Assembly (NCBI RefSeq): GCF_019279795.1
Contig: NC_056726.1
Location: 1,015,584,001-1,015,648,000, forward strand
Direction of reading: 5' to 3'
Source: Protopterus annectens
Taxonomy: Eukaryota > Chordata > Ceratodontiformes > Protopteridae
DNA length: 64,000 bases
Shown: piece after piece, positions 21,536 through 33,123 of the stretch
Position numbering within the stretch: the first letter of the stretch is position 1
How the letters are laid out: each line of letters opens with the position of its first letter
Notes under the pieces: generated by a model
What the model saw: the letters and a program-made list of their open reading frames with translations, nothing else
The model's database searches: none
Told to the model about the DNA's origin: nothing
Position numbers and translations under genes: made by a program

Positions 21536-24500
21536 TGAAGAGCTCTCTGATCTTGTAGCCCAAGCAGGTATGACCTTAGCCCTGAGTAGTAGCCTGCCAT
21601 CGCCCAGAATGATACCACAGTACAAGGACAAAATTATTGACTTCAACAATTAGCTAAGCTTCTGGTGTCATTCTAAGGGAATCCAGCATCTGTCTGCCTG
21701 GGACGACATGGTCGACAGACCATGATGCTTTGCCAGAGATGGCCTACACCTGTCACCCCTGTACTGGCTAAGGGTCTTGCCACCCCTATAGTGCCTTTTC
21801 TAGGCAAGGTTCAAGTGACAAATTCACCACCATAACAGGAGCAGGCAAACAAAACTGAGGGTAATGCTACACAATGCTAGAAGTCTAAATCTCAAAATGC
21901 ACTCACTCGAGGCACTCCTTAAAATGGAGAACATAGATATCTGTGCAGTGAATGAGACCTGGTTCAAGGCTGTAGAGAACACCCCTGCATTACCAGGCTA
22001 TAACTCATACCACACGTTTTGGTCATCTAACCTGGACCAGAACACCAAAGGCAGAGGTGTGTCCATATCCACTAAGGATATCCACACCTCCAGGCTAGTT
22101 GCACAGCAGAATGCATCCGAGGTTATCCAAGTGCAACTACCTCTGGGCAAAACTGCAATCCAAATTGTAGCTTGCTACAGATCCCCCATCATGCCTCAGG
22201 ATTCCCACTAATCTTTTCTTGATATCCTGGAAAATATTAGGGTGCAACCAAACACCCTAATAATGGGCGATTTAACTACCCCACCATTAACTGGAAAGAT
22301 GACTCATGTACCAACTTCTTCGCTCAACGCTTTCTGGAATTCATAAATTCCCATGCCCTGGATCAACTTATCTACAACCTCACCAGGGGCAACAATATCC
22401 TAGACCTAGTCATTACCAACATGAGTAACCGGTGTTCCACAACTGAAGTCAACTCCTTGTTGGTCAGATCCGACCATAAGCTAATCACCCTAGATATCCA
22501 CATCCCGCCCCAACCCACCATTAAGGAAACCATGATGAAAAATTTCTCCAAAGCTAACTTCATGCTTCTTAAGACAGAAGTGGCGAACTTCATGACACCC
22601 ATGCAGATGGACAATACAGTTATGACTACTGAATCCTACACAAATGCACTCTATAAGCACTTACACAAGTGCACGGATTGTGCTGTCCCAAACAGAACCA
22701 AGACATCCAAAAAAAGGAAGCCAATCTGGTGGTTCTCTGCCTTAAACAAACTCTACAACAGAAGGAAGAAACTGTTGCAAAAGAGAGTAAAATCCCATGA
22801 GTGGAGGAGCTCCCTGGTCAGCCTCAGTAAGAAGCTGAGATTCCTTATAAGATCCTCCAAAGCTAGCTACGAAAACAAAATTGCCCATGATTCTAAGGGC
22901 AACCACAAAGCATTCTATAGCTATGTCAAAAATCTCAATGGTAACACCCAGATCTGCTCTGAGTTACAGCACAACAGCACGAAAATTACAGAACCAACTG
23001 ATAGGTTCAATGTTAACATTACCCCCTTCTCATCCCCTAAAGGGCCCATAGGTATACAGGAAGAATGCGGAGTCCCTGTAATCACATCTATGCAGGTAAT
23101 AGCTGCACTCTCTAAAACCAAAAAGAGAGCATCCATGGGACCGGACAACATCCCAGGCTGCGATTTACATGAACTTCAGAACGAACTGGCTCCCCACCTA
23201 AGCACCATGTTCAATCATAGTCTCACATCAGGCTTTGTGCCCACTGAATGGTGTACAGCAACAGTTATCCCACTCCACAAAGTGGGAGCCACCACTGATC
23301 CTGGGAACAATCTCCCTATTAGCCTGATGAGCCTTGTCTGCAAGGCCATGGAACATATCATATTGGAACTCATAAACAAAGACATTGGTAACCTCCAGAC
23401 TCTGCATAGTTCGGGTTTTTGAAAGGCAGATCATGCTTTCTGAACCTGATTGACTTTTTTGAGGCAGTCACCAAAGCCATAGATGAGGGTAAAGTGGTTC
23501 ACACAGCCTATCTTGACCTCGTCAAGGCTTTCGACACCATCCCCCATTCTGGAATTATAGCTAAACTCACTAAACTAGGCATAAATCCCTATGTCACAAG
23601 ATGGGTTGCCAACTGGCTCACTAACAGAACCCACACTGTAAATGTTGCAGACTCCAAATCTGACTTCAAACCAGTGACAAGTGGAGTACCACAGGGTTCA
23701 GTCCTAGGATCTCTTCCTGTTTGATATCTACTTCTCTGAAGTACAGGTTAACACAGAAGGCCTCTGGCTAATGAAGTTCGCAGATGACTGCAAACTAGGA
23801 GCCATAGTCGAGTCCCCAAATGATGTGGACATCCTACAGAAGGGCCTCACTGAGAGAGATGCCTGGTGTCAGAGGCATGGCCTCAAGCTCAATGCCAAAA
23901 ATTGCATTGTCATCCCCTTTGCTAAAAACTCTGTACCCATGAGCTACACATAAATGGCAGTCTACTTAATGCCGAATGTGTGATAAGAGACCTTGGGACC
24001 CAGGTGAACAGTAGTCTCTCCTTTGATTATCACATCACCACAGTAGTCAGGAAATCCTTCTATGTGGCACACCTCATCACAAAAGGGTTCTTTCCAGGAA
24101 AAAAAGAGGTCATTGTTCCCCTCTACTTGCACTCATTAGACCCATTATAGAGTACAACACCCCTTTTGGAATGTACCTCACAAGACACCTGTAGCAGCTG
24201 GAAAGGCCACAGAAGTACCTCACAAAGAGGATTAATGGCCGCAAACATATGTCCTACACTGACTGTCTCAAGAAACTCCAGCTTTACTCTATAGCATATC
24301 GCCTACTCTGAGGAGATCTCTGCCTAACATATAAAGCTTTGTTAAACTCAGAGCTGTTAGAGATGCTACACCCAAAGAAATCCCAATCCCTTCAAGCTAC
24401 ATGCTCTAGGGACCTAAACCTTGTCACCACAATAAACAGGACATGCTGTAGGGATAGATTCCTGGACCAGAGACTTGCTGTACTCTGGAACAAGCTACCC

Positions 24501-24722
24501 ATCTATGTCAAGCAAAGTTCCTGATTAGCACTTTTCAAGAAAAATCTTGATGAGTGGATGGGAAATAGGAAATAGACCCCAGGGCTCACTTCTGTGGCTC
24601 TGATCAACAGGGGCTCAGGAAATTAACTTTTTTTGGGTGGCATTAGCCAGGGAACCTTGTTGCTAGCTAGGCTTATTTAGGCCCTTGGGCCAATAGCCTA
24701 GCACCTACCTATGAACCTATAC
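21536..24722 (+). mobile_element. CR1-like LINE (third of trio), starts inside ORF1
   Basis: It begins directly at the ATGAACCTATG tail of the previous copy, within the esterase (EELSDLVAQAGMTLALSS). ORF2 runs from 21864 with LHNARSLNLKMHSLEALL, AVNETWFKA and RSDHKLITLDIH. The RT has AYLDLVKAFDTIPHSG, TSGVPQGSVLGS and MKFADDCKLGAIV; motif C is intact here. It is interrupted by a deletion in the ILGDFNYP region (~22265), a frameshift just after motif B (~23712) and stops in the C-terminal part. It ends with CACCTACCTATGAACCTAT at ~24720. Confidence 0.88.
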
Positions 24723-24889
24723 AATTTTAAAGGTGGGAACACTTGTTTGCACTGCAAACTTATAATTCAGTTTTGTCAAACGTCTCAAGATGCAGGTACT
24801 GCAAGCTAGAATACAACCTTTCTGTAGTTCTCCAATGCTAAACTAAGGAAACAGAAAATTCACCTCATAGGTGCATAGGCAATTACTAA

Positions 24890-26410
24890 GCATGCTTTAT
24901 TTATTTGTTTGTTTGTTTATTTGTTTTTTTATTAACTTATTCATTTATTTATTTAGTTATTGATTTGCATTTTTTTCCGGATAGTCCACTAGGCCTAGGA
25001 GTATCCATTTTCAGGGGTGGCCCAGGGAGAAAAGCTCCACATATTACATATACATCGATGAGATAAAGTTAAACAGCCACTTTTAACAGATTCAAGTTAC
25101 TAGTAAGCAACGTTATACAAAACACAAAAATAACAATACTTTACATCCAGGTACAATATATACATTTCAATATACAATTAGAATTAGGCTTTCTTTCCTT
25201 TAAATGTCATTTGGAGCTGAGTATTCATAAAACTGAAAGGGAGAAGAGTTCAATTAAGTTAAGATAGATATTTCAAAGTGTTAAAGTTAGTTAGAAGAGG
25301 TTTCAAGTTTCATGTAATGCTGGAAGAATTATATGAGCAGGTACAGAGCCATAGTTTGTAGAGGTATTCATTCAGAGACTTCTTGAAAATGGTGTGGTTA
25401 GAAGTGGTTCTGATTGTGATGACTAAGGAATTCCACACCTTGGCTATAGCACTGGAGTAAAGAGCTCAGTCAGCTGTAAGGTTGGGTAATTCTACCTTTA
25501 GAAGACATTTATTTTCTGATTCAAGGTATCTAGTAGGGTTGTATGAGACATTAGTAAGGCTAGGGATGGGCAATCTTCTGGTTTGTTATGATTTTATGTG
25601 AAGTGCTGAGTTGTAGGCAAGTTAAGAAGTGAAGTAGTTCGATCCAATTGAAGTTTTGAAGGGATATACACTGATGGGAGGTATGTGTAGCATTGCTGAC
25701 AAACTTTGCTACTTTATTGTAACAAGATTCAAGTTTGTTTTTTAGAGAGAGTTGAATGCCTCTGAGCAGAGGGGAGACATATAGCAGAGATGGTAAAAGA
25801 AAGGAGGATGTTAGGATATTTTGGCTGAGTAGTTGAGGTAAGTTATGTGTCTGTAAAGCAGACCTAACATTTGGTGGGCCTTTCTGATGTTGTTTAGGAT
25901 ATGAAGGTCAAAGGAGAGATTTTCATCTATAGTAACTCCACGGAGTTTAGTGTGGGGCACTACTTTGATGACAGTGCTGTTCTGCGACCTGTTTATGAGG
26001 GTGGATCTTTTAGGGGCGAATAGAAGGAGGTTTTTTTTGTTAGCATTCATGGCTAGGTGATTTTTGTTCATCCATTTTCTTTGGAAAAGAAGGTGATTTG
26101 AGTTAGTTTTTGGAGTTCATTCGTGGAGTAGGCAGAGCAGATGATGGTGGAATCATCTGTGTATTGAATAAGTGAGGTTTGGGATAGGGAAGAGTGGAAG
26201 TCATTAACAAATATGCTGAAAAGGAAGGGCCCAAGTATAGAGCCTTGGGGAACTCCGGTTGATATCGGGAGATAAGGTGAGAAGTACTAGTCCCATTTAG
26301 TTGCTTATTGCCTATTTGTAAGGTAGTTAGAGAACCAATCTAAGGTAGATTCCTATAGGTTAGGTAGTTTAGTAACTAGTGACATCCATGATGTCAAGGA
26401 GACAATGGAG
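24890..26410 (-). mobile_element. LINE family B, 5'-truncated RT and 3' end
   Basis: Minus-strand reading: LDWFSNYLTNRQ (~26330), GVPQGSILGPFLFSIFVND (RT motif B, ~26240), LIQYTDDSTIICSAY (motif C, Y-x-DD, ~26170), HLAMNANKKNLLLFAPKR and LRGVTIDENLSFDLHI. The C-terminus reads KVWNSLVITI and FKKSLNEYLYKLWLC. The 3' UTR ends GGAGCTTTTCTCCCTGGGCC and an A-rich tail of AAATAAATAA type near 24900-24955. It is a jockey-superfamily-like LINE different from both the CR1-like and the L2/Rex1-like families. Frameshifts and stops are present; copies of its 3' end lie at 12235 and 37683. Confidence 0.8.
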
Positions 26411-26429
26411 GAATCTATCCCAAATTCCA

Positions 26430-26570
26430 ACTGCCCTTGAGTACTGTCTTGTTAAGTGACTTGCTCAAAGGCACATAGTTATCAAATGGTGACTGAGGGG
26501 AATCATCCCCCTGGACTACAGGAAGCAGCTCATAGCTGTAATTTTTTGTGGTATTTGCTATATTCCATAC
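26430..26570 (-). mobile_element. Possible CORE/MIR-like SINE fragment
   Basis: On the minus strand, TATGTGCCTTTGAGCAAGTC followed by ACTTAAC resembles the conserved GTGTGACCTTGGGCAAGTC motif of MIR/CORE SINEs. A flanking phrase (CTGTAGTCCAGGG) recurs at ~27940 and suggests a shared but unnamed repeat. Confidence 0.35.
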
Positions 26571-26641
26571 TGGTGGAGTTGAGAAGCTACATTTAAAGAC
26601 TTAAATTTACTCCCAACTATAACTGATATTTTTCATGATAG

Positions 26642-26857
26642 GTGTTGGAAAAACTGAAACATATTTATCCAGTTCTACATCTTTCTCATAAAAAGTATCT
26701 CAAAAATGTTAATAGCAGGGAGTCATATATGTACAAGCTTCATAATCATGATGAGGGAGTTAACAAAGAACAAGGTGAAGATGGTAGGAAATCCAGTATT
26801 TTTTCTATTTCTCTGGATGCTGTGGTCAGACCGCAATTAGTGGGAAATCAAAGCCAA
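26642..26857 (+). CDS. Host gene, penultimate coding exon (unidentified gene)
   Basis: The stretch is preceded by a branch-point-like ATAACTGAT and acceptor TTTTTCATGATAG, and followed by the donor GCCAA|GTAAGA. It is 216 bp, exactly 72 codons, open in phase 0. The peptide begins VLEKLKHIYPVLHLSHKK and ends VVRPQLVGNQSQ; it is rich in Lys, Ser and Asn, with no repeat-element signature. The next strong acceptor (27455) also opens in phase 0 and reaches a stop after 28 codons, so the two fit as the 3' end of one plus-strand gene. I do not recognise the protein. Upstream exons would lie beyond the LINE array or outside the window. Confidence 0.5.
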
Positions 26858-26934
26858 GTAAGAAATATAAATAGATTCCTCCAACCATAACCCTTTTTTT
26901 GCATTTCTTGCACATGAGGTCAGGGTGTCACTTC

Positions 26935-27225
26935 ACCAATGACAATCATCTAGAACCAAAGTTTACACCACTGGATGGCTAACCCTGCTGTGGTAGTTCT
27001 TCCATATCACAAACTCACCCCAGTGGCCATTTTAGAGTGTGTAGTCCACCAACTGCATGTGTTTTGAATGTGGTAGGAAACCAGACCACCCAGAGGTAAC
27101 CTACACAAACACAGGGAGGACATGTAGACACCACACAGAAGACATCTGAGCTGAGATTCCAACTGGGGACATCTCACTGTGAGGTGACAGTGCTATCCAC
27201 TGTGCCAGTGTGCCGCACCACTACC
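26935..27225 (-). mobile_element. tRNA-derived SINE of fish HE1/V type ('SINE C'), copy 1
   Basis: The minus strand reads TGGCACAGTGGATAGCACTG (A-box head of the family), CACCTCACAG, then the conserved body: TTCTGTGTGGTGTCTACATG, TCCTCCCTGTG and TCTGGTTTCCTACCACATTC. This body is widespread in fish SINEs (GTGTGGAGTTTGCATGTTC type). It sits in the intron between the two candidate host exons. Confidence 0.8.
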
Positions 27226-27455
27226 AACCTGAAATGTTTTCTTTAAATCTTCTAGTTATGCTCCTTGTTAAGGCTCTAAAATGAGAACAGAGGCTGATTT
27301 GTTTAACAGCAGGGACTTGGAGGAAGAGAATATCAGGAAGATAGCAGGATCAGTTATTTTACTGCTGTTTTATAAATGGATGTTAATTTAACTCTTTTGT
27401 GCTTTGTTTACTATTTGTTTTACTTTTATTTTACTTTTATTTGTACTTTCTACAG

Positions 27456-27542
27456 CTACGGCCTCTAAAATTCTATAACAAATATGATAAAAACACAAGG
27501 GCTTCAGATCAGAAGATGCAGCTGATTCCAAAGTTTATTTAA
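27456..27542 (+). CDS. Host gene, terminal coding exon (unidentified gene)
   Basis: A long pyrimidine-rich tract (27415-27450) ends in CTTTCTACAG, an excellent splice acceptor. The following phase-0 frame reads LRPLKFYNKYDKNTRA then SDQKMQLIPKFI and stops at TAA 27540-27542. Phase agrees with the exon ending at 26857. A possible polyadenylation signal AATAAA lies at ~28794, with other A-rich candidates at 28385-28413 inside a repeat. Function unknown. Confidence 0.48.
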   Translation, partial: LRPLKFYNKYDKNTRASDQKMQLIPKFI

Positions 27543-28260
27543 TGCATTAAAAGTGGAACACATCCACATCACAGACTATCCAGAAATTCAAAGCTCCAGG
27601 TTTTGGATAATAGAGAGTTCAACTCCATATGAATGGAATACAGTTTTGAAATTACCTCTGTGCCATTTTTCTTCCCTACCCAGATAATTCTTTATAATTC
27701 CTTAAGGATAAAAACTTAGTGACATACACATTACTTCACCTACTTCACTTCATCTGTTTTGACCTCATAAATAAGGCAGGATTTGGCAACCCTTCACCTT
27801 TAACCTATTGATCCAACAGCAGAGATGATGAATGACTGCCCTCTTCTTTCCCAACCTTACACTCCAGACCTCTCACATAATATCCCTTTACACTGCACAT
27901 AGTAAGCAAATGGAGGCTGAGTGAATCATACCCTGGACTACAGGAAGTAATTTCACTGTAATCTGCTTATAACCTTCCACCAAGTACACCACAATGTTCA
28001 TTATTTTGGGTATTAGTTATGCAAATTCACTTATCATCTTAAAGCAACTTTGTGCACATGTGCATGTGCATGCACACTATTGATGATTTGGTGTACATAT
28101 GTATTGGCACACTTTGGCTCACGTCTGCATTGCCAACGGATATTTTGACACTTGTGAGCAAATAGCCTCATTTTAGACAAACCACGAAGGACCAAATTGC
28201 TCTTAAATATCAAAGTTGAGAATTAAGCAGCTGGTTATGAGCTATTTTGTGCAGTTTAGT
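27543..28260. other. Probable 3' UTR or intergenic; no repeat recognised except ~27900-27985
   Basis: No further coding seen. CTGGACTACAGGAAG at ~27935 repeats a phrase found at ~26512, so a short old repeat is shared by the two places. Confidence 0.35.
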
Positions 28261-28261
28261 G

Positions 28262-28425
28262 GCCTAGGGTTTGATTGCTTCAGCCGCTGTTGCCTAACTG
28301 TGTGACTCTGAACAACTCATTTATCTAGTTAGCCTTTCAGGGATGAGTCTTAAAATAGTCCAAGCAGATCAATGCTCTACCCCGGTAAATAGAAATAAAA
28401 TAAAAATAAATAAAGCTGGGACCCT
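28262..28425 (+). mobile_element. Probable CORE/MIR-like SINE
   Basis: GCCTAACTGTGTGACTCTGA followed by ACAACTCATTTATCTAG matches the MIR pattern (TAGCTGTGTGACCTTGGGCAAGTCA). The head has GGGTTTGATTGC (B-box-like), and the sequence ends in an A-rich AATAAAATAAAAATAAATAAA tail. Confidence 0.5.
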
Positions 28426-29439
28426 ACTACCATGTCATGTTTCCTTCCATTTATTATGTATCCCTGTCACCTCTTAACTAACCTGTTCTCCTACTCATGT
28501 AAGAACTCAAGCAGCATGTAAAAGAATAGCCTGTTTTACTGACGGGCGTGATAGTCTCACCAACCTTTGCCTTTCATTGCACATTGGCCAGCTGGAATTT
28601 ATCCACCTCCTACCATACAACTGTGCCTGGCTCACATAGTTTCCCACACCTCTAACGGTCCATTTCTGTTTTGCAGTATCATATAGACAGTACCAAGACA
28701 GAACCTTAGAGAATGTGCACTCCATTAATTTTACATCTGAAACTGATTAAAAATGTGGCAATGCACTGTTCTCCACTTACATCAACAAAATCTGAAATAA
28801 AGCTTCTCACAAAATAAGAAGAAAACAAAGTAAGAACATATTCAAATTCCTCCAGACCATACATCTCTGGAAAACTGTATACAACACTAGCATCCCACAG
28901 ATCACTATTATATCCCTTCTCAATAACTGATCTCTCTCTAATCGGTTAGATATGCAGTTACAATGGATTGTATCATCGATGATATACAACTCAGTTCTAG
29001 CTGTGGATTTTACTTTCCTGCTATCTTTTCCAATAATTCACCTATCTTGCCTTGTGAAGTATCACCTTGTTATTATGCATTGTTACATAACTCTGGTAAC
29101 ATCTAAGACTCCATGACACCTCTCGCCAGTTTTGTAACTATTCCTATACTGAAGTTCTTCTAATGCTTAACTCAGTGATATTTGTTTATTTAATAGTTAA
29201 TATGTCTGCTTCTAACTGCCTCAAATATCTTATGTTCTTTTCACATTAATACTTGCAGCCTCCAGTTTCAGTTCTTTTTTTGTCATATATAGAACAACAT
29301 TTCAGTTAATGACCTAAATCACACTGTATTTACCAATTTTGTTTTTTACATACATCTTCCATGGAGGTAACTCATTGACACTCTGCTGAGAATAGAACTT
29401 CTGAGATGGACATACCGACTTACCAAATGTAAATAGTAC
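28426..29439. other. Unassigned stretch
   Basis: No gene recognised. A good acceptor-like string (CTGTTTTGCAG at ~28676) leads to a short open frame of ~23 codons, but its phase does not join the exons upstream. Confidence 0.4.
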
Positions 29440-29445
29440 ATGAGG

Positions 29446-29486
<41 letters not shown>

Positions 29487-29604
29487 TCTCTCTCTCTCTC
29501 TGTGTCTGTGTATGCTCCTGTGTGCTTGTGTATTTATGCATGTGTTGTATGTGTGTGCGTGTCTGTGTATCCTCCTGTGTGCTTGTGTATTTATGCATGT
29601 GTTT

Positions 29605-29661
<57 letters not shown>

Positions 29662-29720
29662 ACGCGCGCACGTGCTCATGTGTGTATGCCTGTGTTTTGT
29701 GTGTGTGTGGGTTTGTTCTC
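29440..29720. repeat. (GT)n/(CT)n microsatellite with an internal ~70-bp duplication
   Basis: Long GT runs flank two near-identical copies of a segment containing CTCCTGTGTGCTTGTGTATT (29514 and 29571). Long frames on both strands here are artefacts of the repeat. Confidence 0.95.
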
Positions 29721-29880
29721 ACCTGGGATTGTACTAGCCTCTTTCCCAAATGTGCGAATGTGCACCGAGTGCTTTTGCATGTATATACCTGTGTATGTCC
29801 ATGTGTGTATGTATGTTTCTATCTATATACATATGTATATCATAACTGTCTACCTATATACATATGAATATCTCTCACTG

Positions 29881-29883
<3 letters not shown>

Positions 29884-29947
<64 letters not shown>
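29884..29947. repeat. (TA)n microsatellite
   Basis: About 60 bases of pure TA. Confidence 0.97.
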
Positions 29948-29950
<3 letters not shown>

Positions 29951-30234
29951 GTGTGTGAGTGTTTTCTGCATTTAATATACACATAAGCCATATGTGCAGT
30001 AAATGTGTCAGCTGGTGTACAGAAAACAAATGCAATTAACTAATGCACTTGGAATCTGGTCTTCCAAGTGCCTAGTATCTTGATTGTGGTACAAATAATG
30101 ACATGGTGATAGAATGAGAGGAGTTTGTCTGCTACATGTTCAAGCCCACCACATTAAATAGAGGCATGAAAGGTGGTGGTTTCTTCATATTATTAAAAAA
30201 ATTCAGCTTCAAATTTGTTGCACAACATAATATG

Positions 30235-30482
30235 GTGCAGTGTTTCAGTGCTAGTGTTGTTGCCTGAGAGCAAAAATTTCTCTGGTTTGATTCTCGGCTT
30301 GAAGGCCTTCTGTGCGGAGTCTACGTGTCCTCCCTGCTTTTGTGTGAGTTTCCTCAGGGTGCTCCGGTTTCCTCCAATGTTTCAAAGACATGCATCTGGA
30401 ATGTTTTTCCCTGGAAATCTGCTGAAAATTGGCTTTGTTCCAAGTCACGCTTTCCTGGTAAACAAACATTAAATAAATAAGT
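30235..30482 (+). mobile_element. tRNA-derived SINE of fish HE1/V type ('SINE C'), copy 2
   Basis: Head: GGTGCAGTGTTTCAGTGC and TTGATTCTCGGC (B-box-like). Body: GGCCTTCTGTGCGGAGTC, TCCTCCCTGC, GTGCTCCGGTTTCCTCC. Tail: CCCTGGAAATCTGCTGAAAA, CTTTCCTGGTAAACAAACAT, then TAAATAAATAAG. The tail matches the 3' end of LINE family B, pointing to that LINE as its mobilising partner. Confidence 0.85.
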
Positions 30483-30639
30483 AATAATCGGCAACTTCTC
30501 CACATCTAACCTATTATTAACAAAATCGGTTTCATATCATAGTTAACTATAGGGCCCTGTATATGTCCCTTTCAGCTCATAAATCCTGCATAACCAGTAT
30601 GGGGGCCCTAGGCATCAAATACCATTCTTCTAGGAGACA

Positions 30640-32600
30640 TGCTCAGACAAGTATGCCTAAAAATGTATGGACTTGATCAGTGCAAATTCTCTGGACCAGT
30701 AGGTCTGCACTCCAATCAGAGGTGATAAAATCCTGGACTTCACTTGAGCTTTTCACCTCAACAATTGTTAACTTCCTCTCTGGTCAAATCAGACCACAAA
30801 TCAGTCTCAAACACCTTATGACTGAAGCCAGAAGCATCTTTCAGTACCTTTGTATTTAGAGATTCTGCCAAGGCCAATCTTCTAAAAGTGAGTGATGACC
30901 TTAGCTAAATTCAAAAGCCCCTTCCGTCTTGATGACTTCACTGCTTATACAGAGTGCTTTACTGCCAAATTCTATGCATATGCAAATAGCCGCATAGCGG
31001 CATCTTTGAGCATCAGAAGTAAATACAACTACAAATTTAAAAATAAACCCCAGTGGTGGAACCCTAAGATAAACAGTCTCTATAATAAAATAAATCATTG
31101 TACGCAAAAATACATTTAACTCTTAAGATGGCAGTAATGATCTTACTAAACTTAACAAAGATCTTTAGACCCTGTTCCGGTCAATAAAAGTCAGCTATGT
31201 GGCAATAATACCCACCTAGGTTATGGATGACCACAAAGTCTTTGTTAACTGAATTAGAAGTCTCAGAAGCAATGCCCAGCACTTCATAGATCAATAGGAA
31301 AAGGATATTATATACTCAGACATAAGGGTCATAGCCGATCTACTAGTGGACACATTTAATTCAGATTTTACCCTCCTCTTCTCTCCTACATTCGCAGATC
31401 ACATACCTGTTCCTGCATCCCTCTCAAATCTCTGAAAAAAACAAGTTCTCAAGGCACAACCTAAGGCCAAAAAGAACTACGTCTATGGGGCCAGATAACA
31501 TAAAGAGCTGCCTACTGCTCATTCTGAAACATGATTTGTCAGTCACCCTACAGAGACAAATCGATATCCCCCTTAAAAAGGCTTCATATCAGGTAAATGG
31601 AGGGCATCAATAGTCTACCCTTGCCCAACGGTGAGGCATGAATGGGCAAGTTTAATTGTAGACCCTTAAGCCTGACCAGCCTCATGTTTAAGACTATGGA
31701 AAGGATTGTTATGGACTTGATAAATAAGAACATAGGTAACCAACAAACTCTCAGCTTAGGCCAGGTCAGATTCATCAAGGGCAGATCTTGCCTCCTTAAA
31801 TTGGCCAACTTCTTCAAGCAGATTATTGAAACAATGAAGGAAAACAAATCAGTACACACTGCATATCTAGAACTTATAGAGGCATTTAACATCATCCCAC
31901 ACTCAGGTATTATAGAGAAACTCTTCCAGCTAAAAGTAAATCCCTGTGTAACACATTGGATAGCAAATTGGTTCACAAATAGAACCCACACAATTAGGCT
32001 GGGTGGCTGTACCTCCTCCAAAAGAAATATCAATATTGTGTACCCAATGGTTCAGTCCTTGGACCATCCCTTCTTGGCATTTAATTCTCAGAGTTCAAAG
32101 CAAAGCTCCATGGCTGGCCAAGTTTGCAGACAGCGGTAAACTTCGTGCCATCATAACTTCCACAGAGGACACCAGATTCTTCAAGATGTCTTTTCACAAA
32201 AACAGCTGGTGTCAGAACCAAAGACTAAAACTAAATGCCACATAATTATATCCTTTGGCAAAAGTGACTTCACTTGCAATGGTCACATTGACAACACATA
32301 GCTGAGAGTTGATCCCATAGACATGGATCTGGGAACCAATGCTGGCTATGTACTGCCCTTGGATCACCATTTTTCCACTTTGGTCAGGAAGTTCTTTTTC
32401 ATCAGGCATCTTTTTTTTCTAAAGGTAGTATGTCCAAGTAGAGGGATGCATTCATTCCACTGTAATCGTCCCTCTACAAGCCAATCATTGAATATAAGGC
32501 CTCATTTGGTATGCACCTGTCCAAACACTGGAACAACCACAACACTTTCTCACAAAAAATCAAGGCCCTAAATCACAATAACTGTACAGGCCATCTGAAA
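30640..32600 (+). mobile_element. Old CR1-like LINE, left part (interrupted)
   Basis: It is readable from the late endonuclease (GDKILDF, then SNQTTNQS for RSDHKL) through the linker (NKPQWWNPKINSLYNKI), RTSMGPDN, NCRPLSLTSLMFKTMERIVM, VRFIKGRSCLLKLANFF, HTAYLELIEAFNIIPHSG (motif A) and KFADSGKLRAII (motif C decayed). It breaks off at ~32600 in the ALNHNNCTGHLKAL region. The missing 3' end continues at 36385-36795, after inserted L1/Tx1 and PLE DNA. Many stops and frameshifts. Confidence 0.82.
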
Positions 32601-32609
32601 GCCTTGCCT

Positions 32610-32712
32610 TTTTTCTTGCTTTGTTTTTAAACATCTTTATTGAATTATCACTTGGAAGCTAGCCAAATTTACATTTATGGATCAGACTGTATTAAATTAA
32701 CATTAACAAACA
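32610..32712 (-). mobile_element. L1/Tx1-like LINE 3' end scrap, cut by PLE (continues 35134-35217)
   Basis: On the minus strand it reads GTGATAATTCAATAAAGATG followed by an A-rich stretch, like the 3' end of the larger copy at 35218-36340 (GTGATAGTTTAATAAAGAC). The PLE at 32713-35133 interrupts it, with a 16-bp target duplication. Low sequence content makes the family call tentative. Confidence 0.45.
32697..32712. repeat. Target-site duplication of PLE 1, left
   Basis: TTAACATTAACAAACA; an exact copy lies at 35134-35149. The bases outside the pair differ, so the duplication is exactly 16 bp. Confidence 0.85.
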
Positions 32713-32834
32713 AGAGCAGCAAACCAAAGACCAACGAAAACAAGTCCAGCATATAACCAACTGTTGCAAATTTCAAATCACTCCCAACGAACAAAATCCA
32801 AGTGGTATAAAAGTGATATAAAAGATTTATTAGA

Positions 32835-32876
32835 ACAGGTTAGCGCTTTCACCAAAAATGGCTTCTTCAGACCTAT
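32835..32876 (-). ncRNA. Hammerhead-ribozyme-like motif, left arm of PLE 1
   Basis: Mirror copy of 34885-34926; identical parts (see that entry). Confidence 0.55.
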
Positions 32877-33123
32877 ACACTTAAAACTAAACATCAGTAC
32901 TTATATAGCGCTATTGGCGGGAATTCATGAAATCTTAAAAAGATATTACATATATAAGAATATCATGTTTAAAAACAGCAATTGCAAAAAACACAAATGT
33001 AAATAATACATATAGATGGTCACTGACATTTAAAAACTCCTATATCATTAGAAATTAGTAAATATATTAGTAAATAAATTGGTAAATATATTACGATCAA
33101 AATCAATATTGTCTGGTATACCC

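Noticed and set aside
28676-28759. Strong splice acceptor followed by a ~23-codon open stretch
   Set aside because: Its phase does not join the exon ending at 26857 and the gene already has a better terminal exon at 27456.
29440-29958. Long Cys/Val-rich frames
   Set aside because: They are translations of GT, CT and TA microsatellites.
29990-30120. Similarity of CAATTAACTAATGCA... to ~49850 as a solo LTR
   Set aside because: The match is short (about 35 bp) and no LTR ends could be defined.
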